NCBI RefSeq assembly: GCF_003121985.1
Contig: NZ_QEWP01000002.1
Location: forward strand, 186,001-250,000
From: Marinilabilia rubra
Lineage (GTDB): Bacteria; Bacteroidota; Bacteroidia; Bacteroidales; Marinilabiliaceae
Length of the DNA stretch: 64,000 nt
Direction: 5' to 3'
The position numbers and the translations under genes were made by a program. Shown here in pieces: positions 8,937-18,584 of the stretch. A model generated the notes under the pieces. That model was not told the origin of the DNA. It saw only the letters and a list, made by a program, of their open reading frames with translations, and ran no database searches. Every line of letters begins with the position of its first letter. Position 1 is the first letter of the stretch.

Positions 8937-8951
8937 ATAGTTGATTAATAC

Positions 8952-8993
8952 AAAAAACCGGGGGCTCACTCAATGTGAAACCCCCGGTTTTTT
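8952..8993. terminator. Bidirectional terminator
   Basis: AAAAAACCGGGGG (8952-8964) and CCCCCGGTTTTTT (8981-8993) form a perfect 13-bp stem with runs of A and T on its two sides. It can serve both the 8162 gene (plus) and the M48 protease gene (minus), which converge here. Confidence 0.9.
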
Positions 8994-9026
8994 ATTTCCT
9001 GTCTTATGACTTTCTTTCTTACCAAC

Positions 9027-10268
9027 TCACCTCTTAGCTTCATCCAGCGCTTCAAGCCTTTTCAGTAACGGTGGATGCGAATAATTAAAGAACACAAACC
9101 ATGGATGCGGCGTGGGATTGCTCAACGCATTGGCCGAGATCTTTTTCAGTGCCGATTGTAATGCTTCGGGCTTGGCATGCTCACCGGCAAAAGCATCGGC
9201 CTGGTACTCGTTTTTACGCGAGAAAATGGTCATACCCAGTCCCAGAATACCACTCACAGGACTATACAAAATACCAAAACCGATGAGTCCGATATGGAAC
9301 ACCGGTTCCTCAACACCCAGAGCCTGGGATAGCGCAGGCTCATTGACAAACCACCCCAACAGAAATAAGGTCAATCCGGTTTGCAACACACCCAAAACGG
9401 TGCTCCAGATGATGTGCTTCAGTCTGAAGTGCCCTATCTCATGGGCCAGAACGGCAACAATTTCATCCTTTTCCAGGTCGTTGATCAGAGTATCGAAAAG
9501 CACGATGCGTTTGTTTTTGCCAAATCCACTGAAGAACGCGTTGGCTTTGGTGGATCGCTTTGAGCCATCCATCACATAAACGTTGTCCAGAGTAAATCCG
9601 GCACGCTTGCTCATGTTTTCAATAGCCGTGCGCAACTCCCCCTCTTCAAGGGGTGTTTGTTTATTAAACAATGGTAAAATCAAAGTTGTATAGAACTTGC
9701 TGAAGAAGATCATAAACAACGACAATCCTCCCCATGCATACAGCCAGAACCACTCGCCGGCCACTTGGTAAAACCAAACCACCAGCGCCAGCAACAATCC
9801 GCCTATAACGGCTCCGAGCAGCAGACCTTTGATCTGATCCAGCACAAAAACCTTTGGAGTGGTTTTATTGAAACCGAACTTCTCCTCTATCACAAAAGTT
9901 TGATAAACTGAAAAGGGCAATCCGATGAGGGATGAGGCAATGCCAATGACTCCAAAGAAGAAGAGCGGCCGCCACAACCAATGGTTAGTTACCTTCATCA
10001 CAAGATCATCAACAACAGCGAACCCGTTAAACCACAGAAAAACCAATAGCACTACCAGACTGAAGGTGGAAGATATTTTTCCGAAACGATGGTTGACTTT
10101 CCGGTACTGCTTCTGCTTTTCAAATTTCTCCTGCGGATAAACATCTGTCAGTCTTTGAGGCACTTTGTGGGCCCAACTTCTGCGATTCATTTCTTCCAGA
10201 AGCCATCCCCAAAGGGTATCAATCAATAAGATGGCGATGATGATGTAGAATAAAATTGTATGATCCAT
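9027..10268 (-). CDS. M48 family integral membrane metallopeptidase (Ste24/CAAX-protease-like)
   Basis: 413 aa with several transmembrane helices: one at the N-terminus, others at about 65-90, 105-125, 145-190, and two after the catalytic motif. The zinc-binding HEIGH is at residues 276-280, with the family's downstream acidic ligand region FSRKNEYQADAFA. Upstream is the substrate-cleft segment SKRSTKANAFFSGFGKNKRIVLFDTL, typical of the Ste24 branch of M48. Bacterial members are thought to act in membrane protein quality control. It is monocistronic, with the bidirectional terminator behind it. The start ATG is at 10268. Confidence 0.9.
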   Translation of the reverse strand: MDHTILFYIIIAILLIDTLWGWLLEEMNRRSWAHKVPQRLTDVYPQEKFEKQKQYRKVNHRFGKISSTFSLVVLLVFLWFNGFAVVDDLVMKVTNHWLWRPLFFFGVIGIASSLIGLPFSVYQTFVIEEKFGFNKTTPKVFVLDQIKGLLLGAVIGGLLLALVVWFYQVAGEWFWLYAWGGLSLFMIFFSKFYTTLILPLFNKQTPLEEGELRTAIENMSKRAGFTLDNVYVMDGSKRSTKANAFFSGFGKNKRIVLFDTLINDLEKDEIVAVLAHEIGHFRLKHIIWSTVLGVLQTGLTLFLLGWFVNEPALSQALGVEEPVFHIGLIGFGILYSPVSGILGLGMTIFSRKNEYQADAFAGEHAKPEALQSALKKISANALSNPTPHPWFVFFNYSHPPLLKRLEALDEAKR

Positions 10269-10666
10269 TTTTTAATTATCAGTTATCAATGAGCAATTAT
10301 CAGAAATCAAATATCAGTATTCAGTGATCAGTTCAGTTTTCAGATATATATTGAGGGTGCAAACTTAATTGTAAAGTGGGGTATTACCAAAAGAGAGAGA
10401 GGATAAAGCAGATAGTAAAACATGTATGAGCAGGCAGTGAAAAAGAAAGACTCAAAACTACGGCTTAACCTTTCCATGCATGGTGGATTTGATCCACCAT
10501 AAAGTTTATCAATTTAGGGAGAGTATAACGGGTTCAACAACAAAAAAGGGGAGAGACATGACAGCCAAACCATCACATCTCACCCCAATCTTTCTCATCA
10601 ACACAATTTCAGGTAATTCAAAAGCGATTTTTATGTTGTTTTAAAACCGGCAGAACCTTAGCTAAT
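10269..10666. other. Gene-free stretch with ATCAGTTATCA-type repeats and a REP palindrome
   Basis: 10275-10345 contains repeated variants of TATCAGTTATCAAT and TATCAGTATTCAGTG, a low-complexity type also seen at 14232-14275 and 32438-32555. 10481-10501 is a REP-like palindrome, listed separately. No gene is seen. Confidence 0.5.
10481..10501. repeat. REP palindrome, minimal copy
   Basis: ATGGTGGAT, TTG, ATCCACCAT: a perfect 9-bp inverted repeat with a 3-bp loop, the same core as in the REP clusters around the RAYT gene. Confidence 0.65.
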
Positions 10667-11941
10667 TTACCTGTCTCCATAAACCGGCAGGTAACTCAAC
10701 CTTTTGATATCTTCAGGGTTCGAATAATCGTATTGATAAAGGCCATCCTCCCCTATCATCAGCAATACGTCGCCCAGTGGAATAACATCAAAAGCATCAA
10801 TATCGGCATAATGAGCAATCATATTATCATCTATGGCGTACGGGTCTTCGGCATTGTAAACTTTCAGTCCGTCATCGCCATCACACACAAAAAGCACCTG
10901 GTTATCAACTCCTAGTCCATAAGGCTCTTTCATGGGATACGTTTCCAACAATTCGGGAAACTCCAGATTGGAGATATCGATCACTTCAAGCGAACTCTCA
11001 ATGGCCCCGCACAGGTTCCCGCCTCTAAGGGTGACATAAGCATAATCGCCTTCCACAACCACCGGATCACAAGCAGTGGCGTGAGTAAACTCAGATATAA
11101 ACTGAGGATTGGCAGGATTTTGAAGGCTGTAAATAAACATACCACTCTGTGAGCCAATAAACAGCATCTCGTTGTAAGGAAAGAGGGTTTCAATTTGCCA
11201 ACTGATGGTGATTTTTTTTGAAAACTCGGGGTTGGAATTATTCGACACATCAAACAAGTGAAGGGAAGCATTGTCGATGGCATACAGATAATTATCATAA
11301 ACCGTAAACCGGGCCATAGAACCACCTGTACCGGTACCTGAAGCACCAACACCACTGTATTTAGCGGCATCCAGGTTAAAAAAACCGGACTCCCAACGGG
11401 GAAACGTTACGTAGTTATATTGTTGATCACCTAAAGGTTCTGTTTTCTCAGTCATTTGATACCCGGTTACAATCCCTTTACTCTGATCAATACCACCCAG
11501 CATGCCTATTTCATATTCAGGAATGATATAAGGAAAAACACTGGTGTCACGATCGACTTCAGTGATGTTGTTCATATCACTGATATCGATGGTCAGCAAA
11601 TCGATGTAACTGTCGGCGTACAACTTGTCTCCTTTAATGGCCATATCCACATTACCGGGAATCTCTATAAAAGATACAATCTCGGGATTGGATGGATCAG
11701 CATTGTTTACCACATGAATCCCTTTTTGATACTCATTAACAAAGATGTAATCATCCTTGAAATAGATCTTGCCGGGCTGGTGGATTACTTCGGCACTTTT
11801 AACATTAAAGGCGGATCTTAATTCTCCATAGGTCATGTAAACCGGAGTGTTTACCCTGTAAGTTTCTTCCACCTGGTCACTACATGAGTAAAAACCAAGC
11901 GCAAGGCTCATAAGCATGAAGGTGAATAAAAGGCGTTTCAT
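10667..11941 (-). CDS. LVIVD-repeat beta-propeller lipoprotein
   Basis: 424 aa with a lipoprotein signal (MKRLLFTFMLMSLALGFYSC, lipobox FYSC). The body has repeated beta-propeller-like units of the LVIVD type, such as GIHVVNNADPSNPEIVSFI, LHLFDVSNNSNPEF, GMFIYSLQNPANPQFISEF, SLEVIDISNLEFPELLETY and GLKVYNAEDPYAIDD. Such proteins are envelope-anchored in Bacteroidota. Their ligands are unknown; the fold suggests a binding or scaffold role. It appears to be a single-gene transcript. Confidence 0.8.
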   Translation of the reverse strand: MKRLLFTFMLMSLALGFYSCSDQVEETYRVNTPVYMTYGELRSAFNVKSAEVIHQPGKIYFKDDYIFVNEYQKGIHVVNNADPSNPEIVSFIEIPGNVDMAIKGDKLYADSYIDLLTIDISDMNNITEVDRDTSVFPYIIPEYEIGMLGGIDQSKGIVTGYQMTEKTEPLGDQQYNYVTFPRWESGFFNLDAAKYSGVGASGTGTGGSMARFTVYDNYLYAIDNASLHLFDVSNNSNPEFSKKITISWQIETLFPYNEMLFIGSQSGMFIYSLQNPANPQFISEFTHATACDPVVVEGDYAYVTLRGGNLCGAIESSLEVIDISNLEFPELLETYPMKEPYGLGVDNQVLFVCDGDDGLKVYNAEDPYAIDDNMIAHYADIDAFDVIPLGDVLLMIGEDGLYQYDYSNPEDIKRLSYLPVYGDR

Positions 11942-12434
11942 AAGTATAAGATTTAGATAAGTTTTTGATTTGGAAAATGTATATCAAAGCAATAGACATT
12001 TAGATTTTTAGATATAAGATTTAAGATGATTCATTTAATGGATCAAAAACAAATCATTAATACAAAGCCCAATATAAAAGTCTAACAACCTATTGAAAAA
12101 GTTATTGATTAGATAAAACAAGTTCAAAATCACGATTAAAAAATTTCTGGTCTTAAGCACATAATTTATCAAGTAGTAAGAACTATAACTATCCAATAAA
12201 ACTATATCTATGCACTAACACCTATTGTCAAGGGGCTTTGGAGCTGTAATTTCGGTGGAAATAAACTTCATAGTTTTTAGCCCCAAAAACGGTTTTCTAT
12301 TTATCTGTAAACTTTAACTATCCTCTGAAAACTATTTTATAGATGACAAAAAATCCAAAAGGTTGCGCGGGATTTATACATATATTTACGCAACTGTTTC
12401 ACAAAAAAACAGTCTACCTAAGAAACAACTCCCT
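11942..12434. other. Gene-free stretch with a diverged MITE
   Basis: Divergent region between the LVIVD lipoprotein and the outer membrane protein gene. It contains the diverged MITE copy (11990-12095), listed separately. The rest is AT-rich and should hold both promoters; none is clear enough to call. Confidence 0.45.
11990..12095. mobile_element. Diverged MITE-like element, copy 6 (106 bp)
   Basis: The left end is CAATAGACATTTAGATTTTT. The right end is AAAAGTCTAACAACCTATTG, whose reverse complement also resembles the left end of the family. Both ends are thus of the left type, and the body is shorter than in other copies. The flanks give only a weak 4-of-6 target duplication (TCAAAG / AAAAAG), suggesting an old or rearranged copy. 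Confidence 0.55.
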
Positions 12435-13016
12435 ATGAAACGAACAATCACACTTCTATTATTAATGCTTTCTTTTGGGATGTATGCCCAAAATGATCCA
12501 TCGGTGCCGGGAGATACCGAAGTCTCCAAAACAAATGGCTATATGAACTTCCTTTCATACGGCCAACTAATCGGGTCGGAAAACGATAAGAAAACACACA
12601 TGCATTCCCTGCATATGGGACACAATTTCCGGGTAAGCAACCGTGTTGCACTGGGGGTAGTTACCGGAATTGACTGGTTCGACATCTCTATGCTGTCGGT
12701 GGGGCCTGATGTAAAACTGTTTCTGCCAAAGAAAGGCAGCAGTGGCATTTTCTTAGGTGGTTCCCTGGGACATGGATTCCCTCTGGAAGACCTGAAACTG
12801 GAATACATGACCGTCAAAGACACCAAAGGCGGTCCTTATGCAGGCGCCAAAATTGGATATATCTTCCATATCAATGGCAGTTTCAATCTTTTTATGACGG
12901 CAGGTTACCGTTATCAGGCTTTTTCAGTTATCCGGGAAGACTGGTGGCTGAGAGAGGTAGAAAGAAGCTTCAAATACAATCGTTTTGAAGTGAGGCTTGG
13001 GATGGGATTGTTTTGA
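12435..13016 (+). CDS. Outer membrane beta-barrel protein (probable)
   Basis: 193 aa from the ATG at 12435. I prefer this over an in-frame ATG 24 codons upstream because it gives a clean signal peptide (MKRTITLLLLMLSFGMYAQ) cut before NDPSVPG. The mature part has short alternating hydrophobic strands with aromatic ends and ends in a strand closing with Phe (FEVRLGMGLF). That is the usual signature of a small outer membrane barrel. No enzymatic motif is seen. It is followed by REP repeats and then the RAYT gene on the other strand. Confidence 0.7.
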   Translation: MKRTITLLLLMLSFGMYAQNDPSVPGDTEVSKTNGYMNFLSYGQLIGSENDKKTHMHSLHMGHNFRVSNRVALGVVTGIDWFDISMLSVGPDVKLFLPKKGSSGIFLGGSLGHGFPLEDLKLEYMTVKDTKGGPYAGAKIGYIFHINGSFNLFMTAGYRYQAFSVIREDWWLREVERSFKYNRFEVRLGMGLF

Positions 13017-13086
13017 GAATAGGTCGGCTTCTCTCAGGAAAAAGGCAAAGCTAGGCGTAAAACTGCCTTTAAAGGGGGGGCTCCAA

Positions 13087-13178
13087 TAAGGTACGGCGGA
13101 TTCTTTCTGAGGAAAGCGGCAAAGCCGAAGCCGATCCGCCGTTTATACATGGCGGATCGGAATCCGCCATACCTATTA
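13087..13178. repeat. REP pair downstream of the RAYT gene
   Basis: The outer ends are inverted: AAGGTACGGCGGATTC on the left and GGAATCCGCCATACCTATTA on the right. Inside are GCCGATCCGCC and GGCGGATCGGAATCCGCC, so the unit folds into hairpins. It begins 18 bp beyond the RAYT stop. A close copy is at 22556-22645. Confidence 0.8.
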
Positions 13179-13195
13179 CCTCCTCCAAGCCTCAG

Positions 13196-13867
13196 TCAGT
13201 CCATTATTTCTCTATATTCTTCATTTACCCAATTACCCGGCCATTCCTTCCATTCACAGCACAGACCGGCTTTTAAAGGATTGTTTAATGTATAAATTAT
13301 AGATTTTTGCAAATGGTCTTCATCTCTTATTGTAGTATCAAAACTCTCTTTTTGCCAAAGTCGTCCACTGCGATTTTCCTGCCTATTAATCCTTGCAGCA
13401 GAAAATCTCTTTATTGAGTAAAGAACATCCTGCAAATAAACCAATTCCCCAAATCTGTCTTTATCGAAGGCCTCCACTACCCAATGGACATGATTTGGCA
13501 TCACTAAAATTGCCAGATTCCTGAGTTTCTCATTTTCCCAATAAAGAAGGGAATTTGAAATAATACGTGAGTTTTCAGGCTTTGACAAATCCACTTCAGG
13601 ATATTTATCATCATCCAGAAAGTCATGCAATGCTTTCATATATTTCTTCCTCATAATGCGGTATTCCTCTTTAAGTAATTGAATCTTGTCTATGTGGGAA
13701 ATTCCTTTTTTGGCCAACTCCATTTTCTTTTGAAGACTCTCTAATTCAAATGTATATTTTCCTAAAGCATGTCGGGGAGTGGCACTTTGCAAACACCAGG
13801 TAATAAAATACGTTTGTCCGGGTGAATGAAAGTGGGGTAGGCGGTGACGGTAATGTTCTTTTTTCAT
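13196..13867 (-). CDS. REP-associated tyrosine transposase (RAYT, Y1/HUH)
   Basis: 223 aa of the IS200-like Y1 transposase superfamily. The HUH motif is HVH at residues 126-128 (context LVMPNHVHWVVEAF). The catalytic Tyr is probably Y192 in SIIYTLNNPLKAGL, preceded by the family segment GRLWQKESFDTTIRDEDH. Between the first beta-strand (QTYFITWCL) and the HUH motif there is a long helical, Lys/Glu-rich insertion (about residues 45-95). RAYTs are single-copy domesticated enzymes that bind and cut REP hairpins. REP sequences flank this gene on both sides (13087-13178 and 13987-14130), supporting the assignment. The ORF looks intact. Confidence 0.88.
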   Translation of the reverse strand: MKKEHYRHRLPHFHSPGQTYFITWCLQSATPRHALGKYTFELESLQKKMELAKKGISHIDKIQLLKEEYRIMRKKYMKALHDFLDDDKYPEVDLSKPENSRIISNSLLYWENEKLRNLAILVMPNHVHWVVEAFDKDRFGELVYLQDVLYSIKRFSAARINRQENRSGRLWQKESFDTTIRDEDHLQKSIIYTLNNPLKAGLCCEWKEWPGNWVNEEYREIMD

Positions 13868-13986
13868 AATTGGATGGGGTTTAGGATAGGAAATATAAGG
13901 ATTATAGGGGCGATTGCAAAAAGTTCAATTTATTTCTTTTTGGGAAAAATACTAGATATAGAAACTCAACCCCATTTCCTAACCTC

Positions 13987-14130
13987 AAGGTACGGCGGTT
14001 TCCGATCCGCCATGAGAAACAGCTAAGCACGCAGGGATCAGGTATGGTGGATTCTTTGAAATGCAAAGCAGCTAAGCTGAACACTGATCCGCCTAATAAG
14101 AACGGCGGCTCGGAATCCGCCGCGCCTAAA
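13987..14130. repeat. REP cluster upstream of the RAYT gene
   Basis: Two units in a row. The first is AAGGTACGGCGGTTTCCG followed by ATCCGCCATG. The second starts AGGTATGGTGGATTC and ends CGGAATCCGCCGCGCCTA, enclosing CTGATCCGCC. They are 120 bp upstream of the RAYT start, completing the REP-RAYT-REP arrangement. Confidence 0.8.
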
Positions 14131-14169
14131 TTCCCCTTTACACCTATAGAAAGAATCCTTCGTTTCGAT

Positions 14170-14206
14170 AAAAAACAATGGCCAGCTAATTAATAGCCGG
14201 CCATTG
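14170..14206 (-). terminator. Terminator of the secA-lgt operon
   Basis: CAATGGCC (14176-14183) pairs with GGCCATTG (14199-14206), extended by GCTA/TAGC after an A/C mismatch. On the minus strand a run of T (14170-14175) follows. It lies beyond the lgt stop. Confidence 0.8.
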
Positions 14207-14268
14207 CCCAAAAATTTATGTCGAAATAATAACCACTGATCATTTGCTTATTGATCGGTGATAATTGA

Positions 14269-15084
14269 TCATTGTTTTTTTATCGGTCCCCGCTTAAGGG
14301 CCTTCTGGATGTAATACAATCCGGCAACCACAAAGGGGATGCTTAGTATTTGTCCCATATTCAGGGCCATTCCCTGTTCGAAAGCTTCCTGATTCTCCTT
14401 CACAAATTCAATAATGAACCTGGAAGCAAAGATACCAACCAGAAAAATTCCGAATAAAAGTCCCTTCCGCAGGCGTGCATTGGTTTTCCAATACATATAC
14501 ATCAGATATACAAAGGTTATCAGGTAGGCCAAGGCTTCATATATCTGAGTAGGATGGCGGGGCAATTCCGGATCGGGTACCGAAGCTCTCAGGAATTTAA
14601 ATCCCCATGAAATATCGGTCACATCACCCACAATCTCGGAATTCATTAAGTTTCCCATCCGGATAAAAACAGCCGACAAAGCTACAGGTACCACCAAACG
14701 GTCGAGTATCCAGAGCATAGGGCGCCTGGTGACCTTTTTGGAGTACAAATAAATGGCCACCAATATTCCGATGGCACCTCCGTGACTGGCAAGACCGCCA
14801 TGCCAAACAGCCAGAATTTCGCCGGGGTTTTGTGAGTAGTAGTCCCACCCGTAGAAGAAAACATGGCCAAGGCGGGCACCTACTACGGTAGCGATTACTA
14901 CATACAGAAACAACTTATCAAGCCATTGCTCCGGCAACTCTTCTCTTTTAAACATCCGCTCAATGATATAATATCCGAGCAAAAATGCCATTGCAAAAAA
15001 TAACCCGTAATATCTGACTGAGAGAGGCCCTAAAGAAAAAATCTCAGGGTCGGGATTCCACGTGATATAGTTTAATAAAAACAT
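14269..15084 (-). CDS. lgt: Prolipoprotein diacylglyceryl transferase
   Basis: Transfers diacylglycerol from phosphatidylglycerol to the lipobox Cys of prolipoproteins at the inner membrane, the first step of lipoprotein maturation. 271 aa from the ATG at 15084 (a TTG at 15090 would add two residues). The family motif HGGLASHGGAIG (about residues 92-103) and RMGNLMNSEIVGDVT are present, with about seven membrane helices. It follows secA with only a few bases between them, so the pair is surely co-transcribed: protein export with lipidation of the exported lipoproteins. Many lipoproteins in this window would be its substrates. Confidence 0.95.
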   Translation of the reverse strand: MFLLNYITWNPDPEIFSLGPLSVRYYGLFFAMAFLLGYYIIERMFKREELPEQWLDKLFLYVVIATVVGARLGHVFFYGWDYYSQNPGEILAVWHGGLASHGGAIGILVAIYLYSKKVTRRPMLWILDRLVVPVALSAVFIRMGNLMNSEIVGDVTDISWGFKFLRASVPDPELPRHPTQIYEALAYLITFVYLMYMYWKTNARLRKGLLFGIFLVGIFASRFIIEFVKENQEAFEQGMALNMGQILSIPFVVAGLYYIQKALKRGPIKKQ

Positions 15085-15090
15085 AGACAA

Positions 15091-18000
15091 TTATTTTCCG
15101 TGACACTGTTTGTACTTTTTACCACTTCCGCAAGGACAAGGCTCGTTACGGCCAACTTTCTTTTCAACACGCACCGGCTGCACCTTTTGCTTCTCTTTCT
15201 GGCCACTTTGCTGCTGGCCTCCTCCGGGAATACCGACACCGGGCAGCTCGTCCTTCTGCATCTTCAATCGCCCCATATCCTGACGCTTGCGCTCCTGAGC
15301 CTCTTTCACCTGACTGGCGTCCCGGATAGGAATGTGTGCTTTAGCAAGTGATGCAACAACTTTGCGGTTATTATCATCAATCATCGTCTTAAAGAGATCA
15401 AACGATTCGAACTTATAAATCAATAACGGATCTTTTTGTTCGTAAGAAGCATTTTGAACCGCAGTTTTCAGGTCATCCAACTCACGTAAGTGCTCTTTCC
15501 ACGCTTCATCAATGGTGAGCAACAGCATGGCTTTTGAGAACGATTTAGCCAGATCAGCCCCTTCAGTCTCATAAGCTTTCTTCAGATTGGTTGTAATCTG
15601 GTAAACCCGTTGACCATCAGAAATAGGCACAACGATGTTTTCATAAACCTGACCTTTATTTTCATACACGTCTTTAATGACAGGATAAGCCTGACGCGCG
15701 ATGGTTTCCATGCGACGCTGATAGCCATCCCAAACTTTGGCATGTAATTGGTCAACCAGATCATCTGCTTTGGTCTTCATAAATTCCTCCTGATTAAAAG
15801 GAGAATCGGCAGAGAAGGTACGGATCAGCTCGGTTTTGAAACCTTCGAAGTCATTATTTTGCTGATATTCAGTCACAATTCCTTCGCAAGTGTCATCCAT
15901 CATATTGGATATGTCCACCTGGATACGTTCACCATACAAGGCATGACGACGTTTGGTATAAATCACCTCACGCTGGGAGTTCATCACATCATCATACTCC
16001 AGCAGTCGCTTACGAATACCAAAGTTGTTCTCCTCCACTTTCTTCTGGGCACGTTCGATGCTCTTGGTAATCATACTGTGCTGAATCACCTCACCATCTT
16101 CGATACCCATACGATCCATGTACTTCACAATACGGTCGGAACCAAACAAGCGCATCAGATTGTCTTCAAGCGACACAAAGAACTGAGAAGAACCCGGGTC
16201 ACCCTGACGACCGGCACGACCACGCAACTGACGGTCAACCCGGCGGGACTCGTGGCGCTCAGTACCTACAATAGCCAAACCACCGGCTTCTTTAACTTCT
16301 TTCGAAAGCTTAATGTCGGTACCACGACCGGCCATGTTGGTAGCAATGGTTACAACGCCCTCCTTACCGGCATCTGCCACCACCTCGGCTTCACGCTGGT
16401 GTTGCTTGGCGTTCAAAACATTGTGTTTGATGCCACGGATTTTAAGCATACGGCTTAGTAATTCCGATACTTCCACAGAGGTTGTACCCACCAGTACAGG
16501 ACGCCCGGCCTTTACAAGACCTGATACTTCCTCTATAACCGCATTGTACTTTTCACGCGTAGTTTTGTAAACAAGATCTTCATGGTCTTTTCTGACAATA
16601 GGACGGTTGGTAGGAATAACCACCACATCCAGTTCGTAAATGTCCCATAATTCACCTGCTTCTGTTTCCGCTGTACCGGTCATACCTGCCAGTTTGTTAT
16701 ACATACGGAAATAGTTCTGAAGCGTAATGGTCGCGTAAGTCTGAGTAGAAGCCTCCACTTTAACGCGTTCCTTGGCTTCAATGGCCTGGTGCAAACCATC
16801 GGAGTATCGGCGGCCCTCCATAATACGGCCCGTCTGTTCGTCAACGATTTTCACCTTATTGTCCATCACTACATATTCCACATCCTTTTCGAACATGGCA
16901 TAAGCTTTAAGCAACTGATTGACGGTGTGAACACGTTCGGATTTAACCGAGTAGCTTTGAAGTAATTCGTCTTTCTTAGCTACTTTATCTTCTTCACTAA
17001 GCGATTCGTCTTTATCAAGAGTGGCCAACTCAGAGCCGATATCAGGTAACACAAAAAACTGGGCATCGTCACTGCTTCCGGTAACTAAGTCAATACCGTT
17101 ATCAGTCATCTCTACCGAGTTGGTCTTTTCATCAATAACAAAGTAGAGCGGATCGGTTACCACATGCATGTTCTTATTGTTCTCCTGCATGTAGAAATTC
17201 TCTGTCTTCAGCATTTTTGCTTTAATGCCGGGCTCACTCAGAAACTTAATGATGGCCTTATTTTTAGGCAATCCTTTAAAAGCACGTAATAACAGTAACG
17301 CCCCTTCATCCTGGGTTTTGGAATCCTCAGACTTCAGCTTCTGCTTAGCTTCTGCAAGAATCTTCGTTACCAGCGCTTTCTGAACTTCAAATAGTTTCTC
17401 CACCTTTGGTCTGAACTCCATAAACAACTCATCGGTTCCCTTGTCAGGCACCGGACCTGAGATGATAAGCGGTGTACGGGCATCGTCAATCAAAACAGAG
17501 TCGACCTCATCGACGATAGAATAGTTGTGTTTGCGCTGAACCAAATCTTTGGGCGATGTGGCCATATTGTCACGCAAATAATCAAAACCAAACTCATTGT
17601 TAGTACCATAGGTGACATCTGCTTTATAGGCAGAACGGCGTTCCTCTGAGTTGGGCTGATGCTTGTCGATACAATCCACACTCAATCCGTGGAACATGAA
17701 AAGCGGCCCCATCCATTCGGAGTCACGCTTGGCCAGGTAATCGTTCACTGTTACCAGGTGAACCCCTCTTCCGGTAAGCGCATTGAGGAAAACCGGCAAT
17801 GTTGCCACAAGCGTTTTACCTTCACCGGTAGCCATCTCAGCAATTTTACCCTGGTGAAGCACTACCCCACCAAAAAGCTGAACATCGTAGTGAATCATGT
17901 CCCAGATAATCTCGTTACCCCCGGCCATCCATGAATTGTAGTAAACAGCCTTGTCGCCTTCTATCTCAACAAAGTCATTGGAAGCAGCCAGATCTCGGTC

Positions 18001-18411
18001 AAAATCTGTAGCCGTTACCTCAATGGTTTCATTTTCTTTAAACCGACGGGCTGTATCTTTAACCACAGCAAAAGCTTCAGGCAAAATATTATCCAGCTCC
18101 TTATTAAGTTTTTCGGTAATCTCATCTTCCAGTTTGTCAATCTGGTCGTAGATATCTTCCTTTTCATTGATAGAGAGCTTTTCGGTATCGGCCTTTTGTT
18201 TAAGCTCATCAATTTTGGATTGTTGCTCCTTGGTAGCTTCCCTCAAAGTAGCTTTTAACTTGAGGGTTCTGTCCCGCAATTCGTCATTCGACAGTTTCTC
18301 TATCTCCGGAGAAACCGATTTTATTTGTTCGACAACAGGGCGCACCAGCTTTTGATCACGCTCATACTTACTGCCAAACATTTTGGTCATTATTTGATTA
18401 AAAACAGACAT
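15091..18411 (-). CDS. secA: Preprotein translocase ATPase SecA
   Basis: The motor of the Sec translocon, driving unfolded preproteins through SecYEG. 1106 aa, longer than the roughly 900 aa of E. coli SecA. Part of the extra length is a charged helical insertion near residues 55-110 ([17 protein letters not shown] ... [16 protein letters not shown]), typical of Bacteroidota SecA. Walker A is MATGEGKT near residue 192 and the DEAD-like box is [18 protein letters not shown]. The helicase C motif is [10 protein letters not shown], and the [11 protein letters not shown] segment follows. The C-terminus carries the zinc/SecB-binding tail [14 protein letters not shown]. It is the first gene of the secA-lgt operon. 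Confidence 0.97.
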   Translation of the reverse strand: MSVFNQIMTKMFGSKYERDQKLVRPVVEQIKSVSPEIEKLSNDELRDRTLKLKATLREATKEQQSKIDELKQKADTEKLSINEKEDIYDQIDKLEDEITEKLNKELDNILPEAFAVVKDTARRFKENETIEVTATDFDRDLAASNDFVEIEGDKAVYYNSWMAGGNEIIWDMIHYDVQLFGGVVLHQGKIAEMATGEGKTLVATLPVFLNALTGRGVHLVTVNDYLAKRDSEWMGPLFMFHGLSVDCIDKHQPNSEERRSAYKADVTYGTNNEFGFDYLRDNMATSPKDLVQRKHNYSIVDEVDSVLIDDARTPLIISGPVPDKGTDELFMEFRPKVEKLFEVQKALVTKILAEAKQKLKSEDSKTQDEGALLLLRAFKGLPKNKAIIKFLSEPGIKAKMLKTENFYMQENNKNMHVVTDPLYFVIDEKTNSVEMTDNGIDLVTGSSDDAQFFVLPDIGSELATLDKDESLSEEDKVAKKDELLQSYSVKSERVHTVNQLLKAYAMFEKDVEYVVMDNKVKIVDEQTGRIMEGRRYSDGLHQAIEAKERVKVEASTQTYATITLQNYFRMYNKLAGMTGTAETEAGELWDIYELDVVVIPTNRPIVRKDHEDLVYKTTREKYNAVIEEVSGLVKAGRPVLVGTTSVEVSELLSRMLKIRGIKHNVLNAKQHQREAEVVADAGKEGVVTIATNMAGRGTDIKLSKEVKEAGGLAIVGTERHESRRVDRQLRGRAGRQGDPGSSQFFVSLEDNLMRLFGSDRIVKYMDRMGIEDGEVIQHSMITKSIERAQKKVEENNFGIRKRLLEYDDVMNSQREVIYTKRRHALYGERIQVDISNMMDDTCEGIVTEYQQNNDFEGFKTELIRTFSADSPFNQEEFMKTKADDLVDQLHAKVWDGYQRRMETIARQAYPVIKDVYENKGQVYENIVVPISDGQRVYQITTNLKKAYETEGADLAKSFSKAMLLLTIDEAWKEHLRELDDLKTAVQNASYEQKDPLLIYKFESFDLFKTMIDDNNRKVVASLAKAHIPIRDASQVKEAQERKRQDMGRLKMQKDELPGVGIPGGGQQQSGQKEKQKVQPVRVEKKVGRNEPCPCGSGKKYKQCHGK

Positions 18412-18584
18412 ACTAAATAAAGATTATTAGATGTAAGATCTATAGATTATTAGACTCAAGACATTAAGATCTTTAAAATTGAGACCTTAAGAATTTTAGA
18501 TGTCAGAGGCTGTTTTAACTAACCACTTCATCTTTGGAAATAAAAAGATTACGGACTATTAAGATAAAATAATCCTGCAAAAAA

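Noticed and set aside
12363-12434. N-terminal extension of the outer membrane protein
   Set aside because: It would bury the signal peptide 24 residues inside; the ATG at 12435 is better.
18420-18510. A seventh MITE copy
   Set aside because: It has TTAGATGTAAGATCTATAG-like text resembling the family's left end, but no right end and no flanking duplication.
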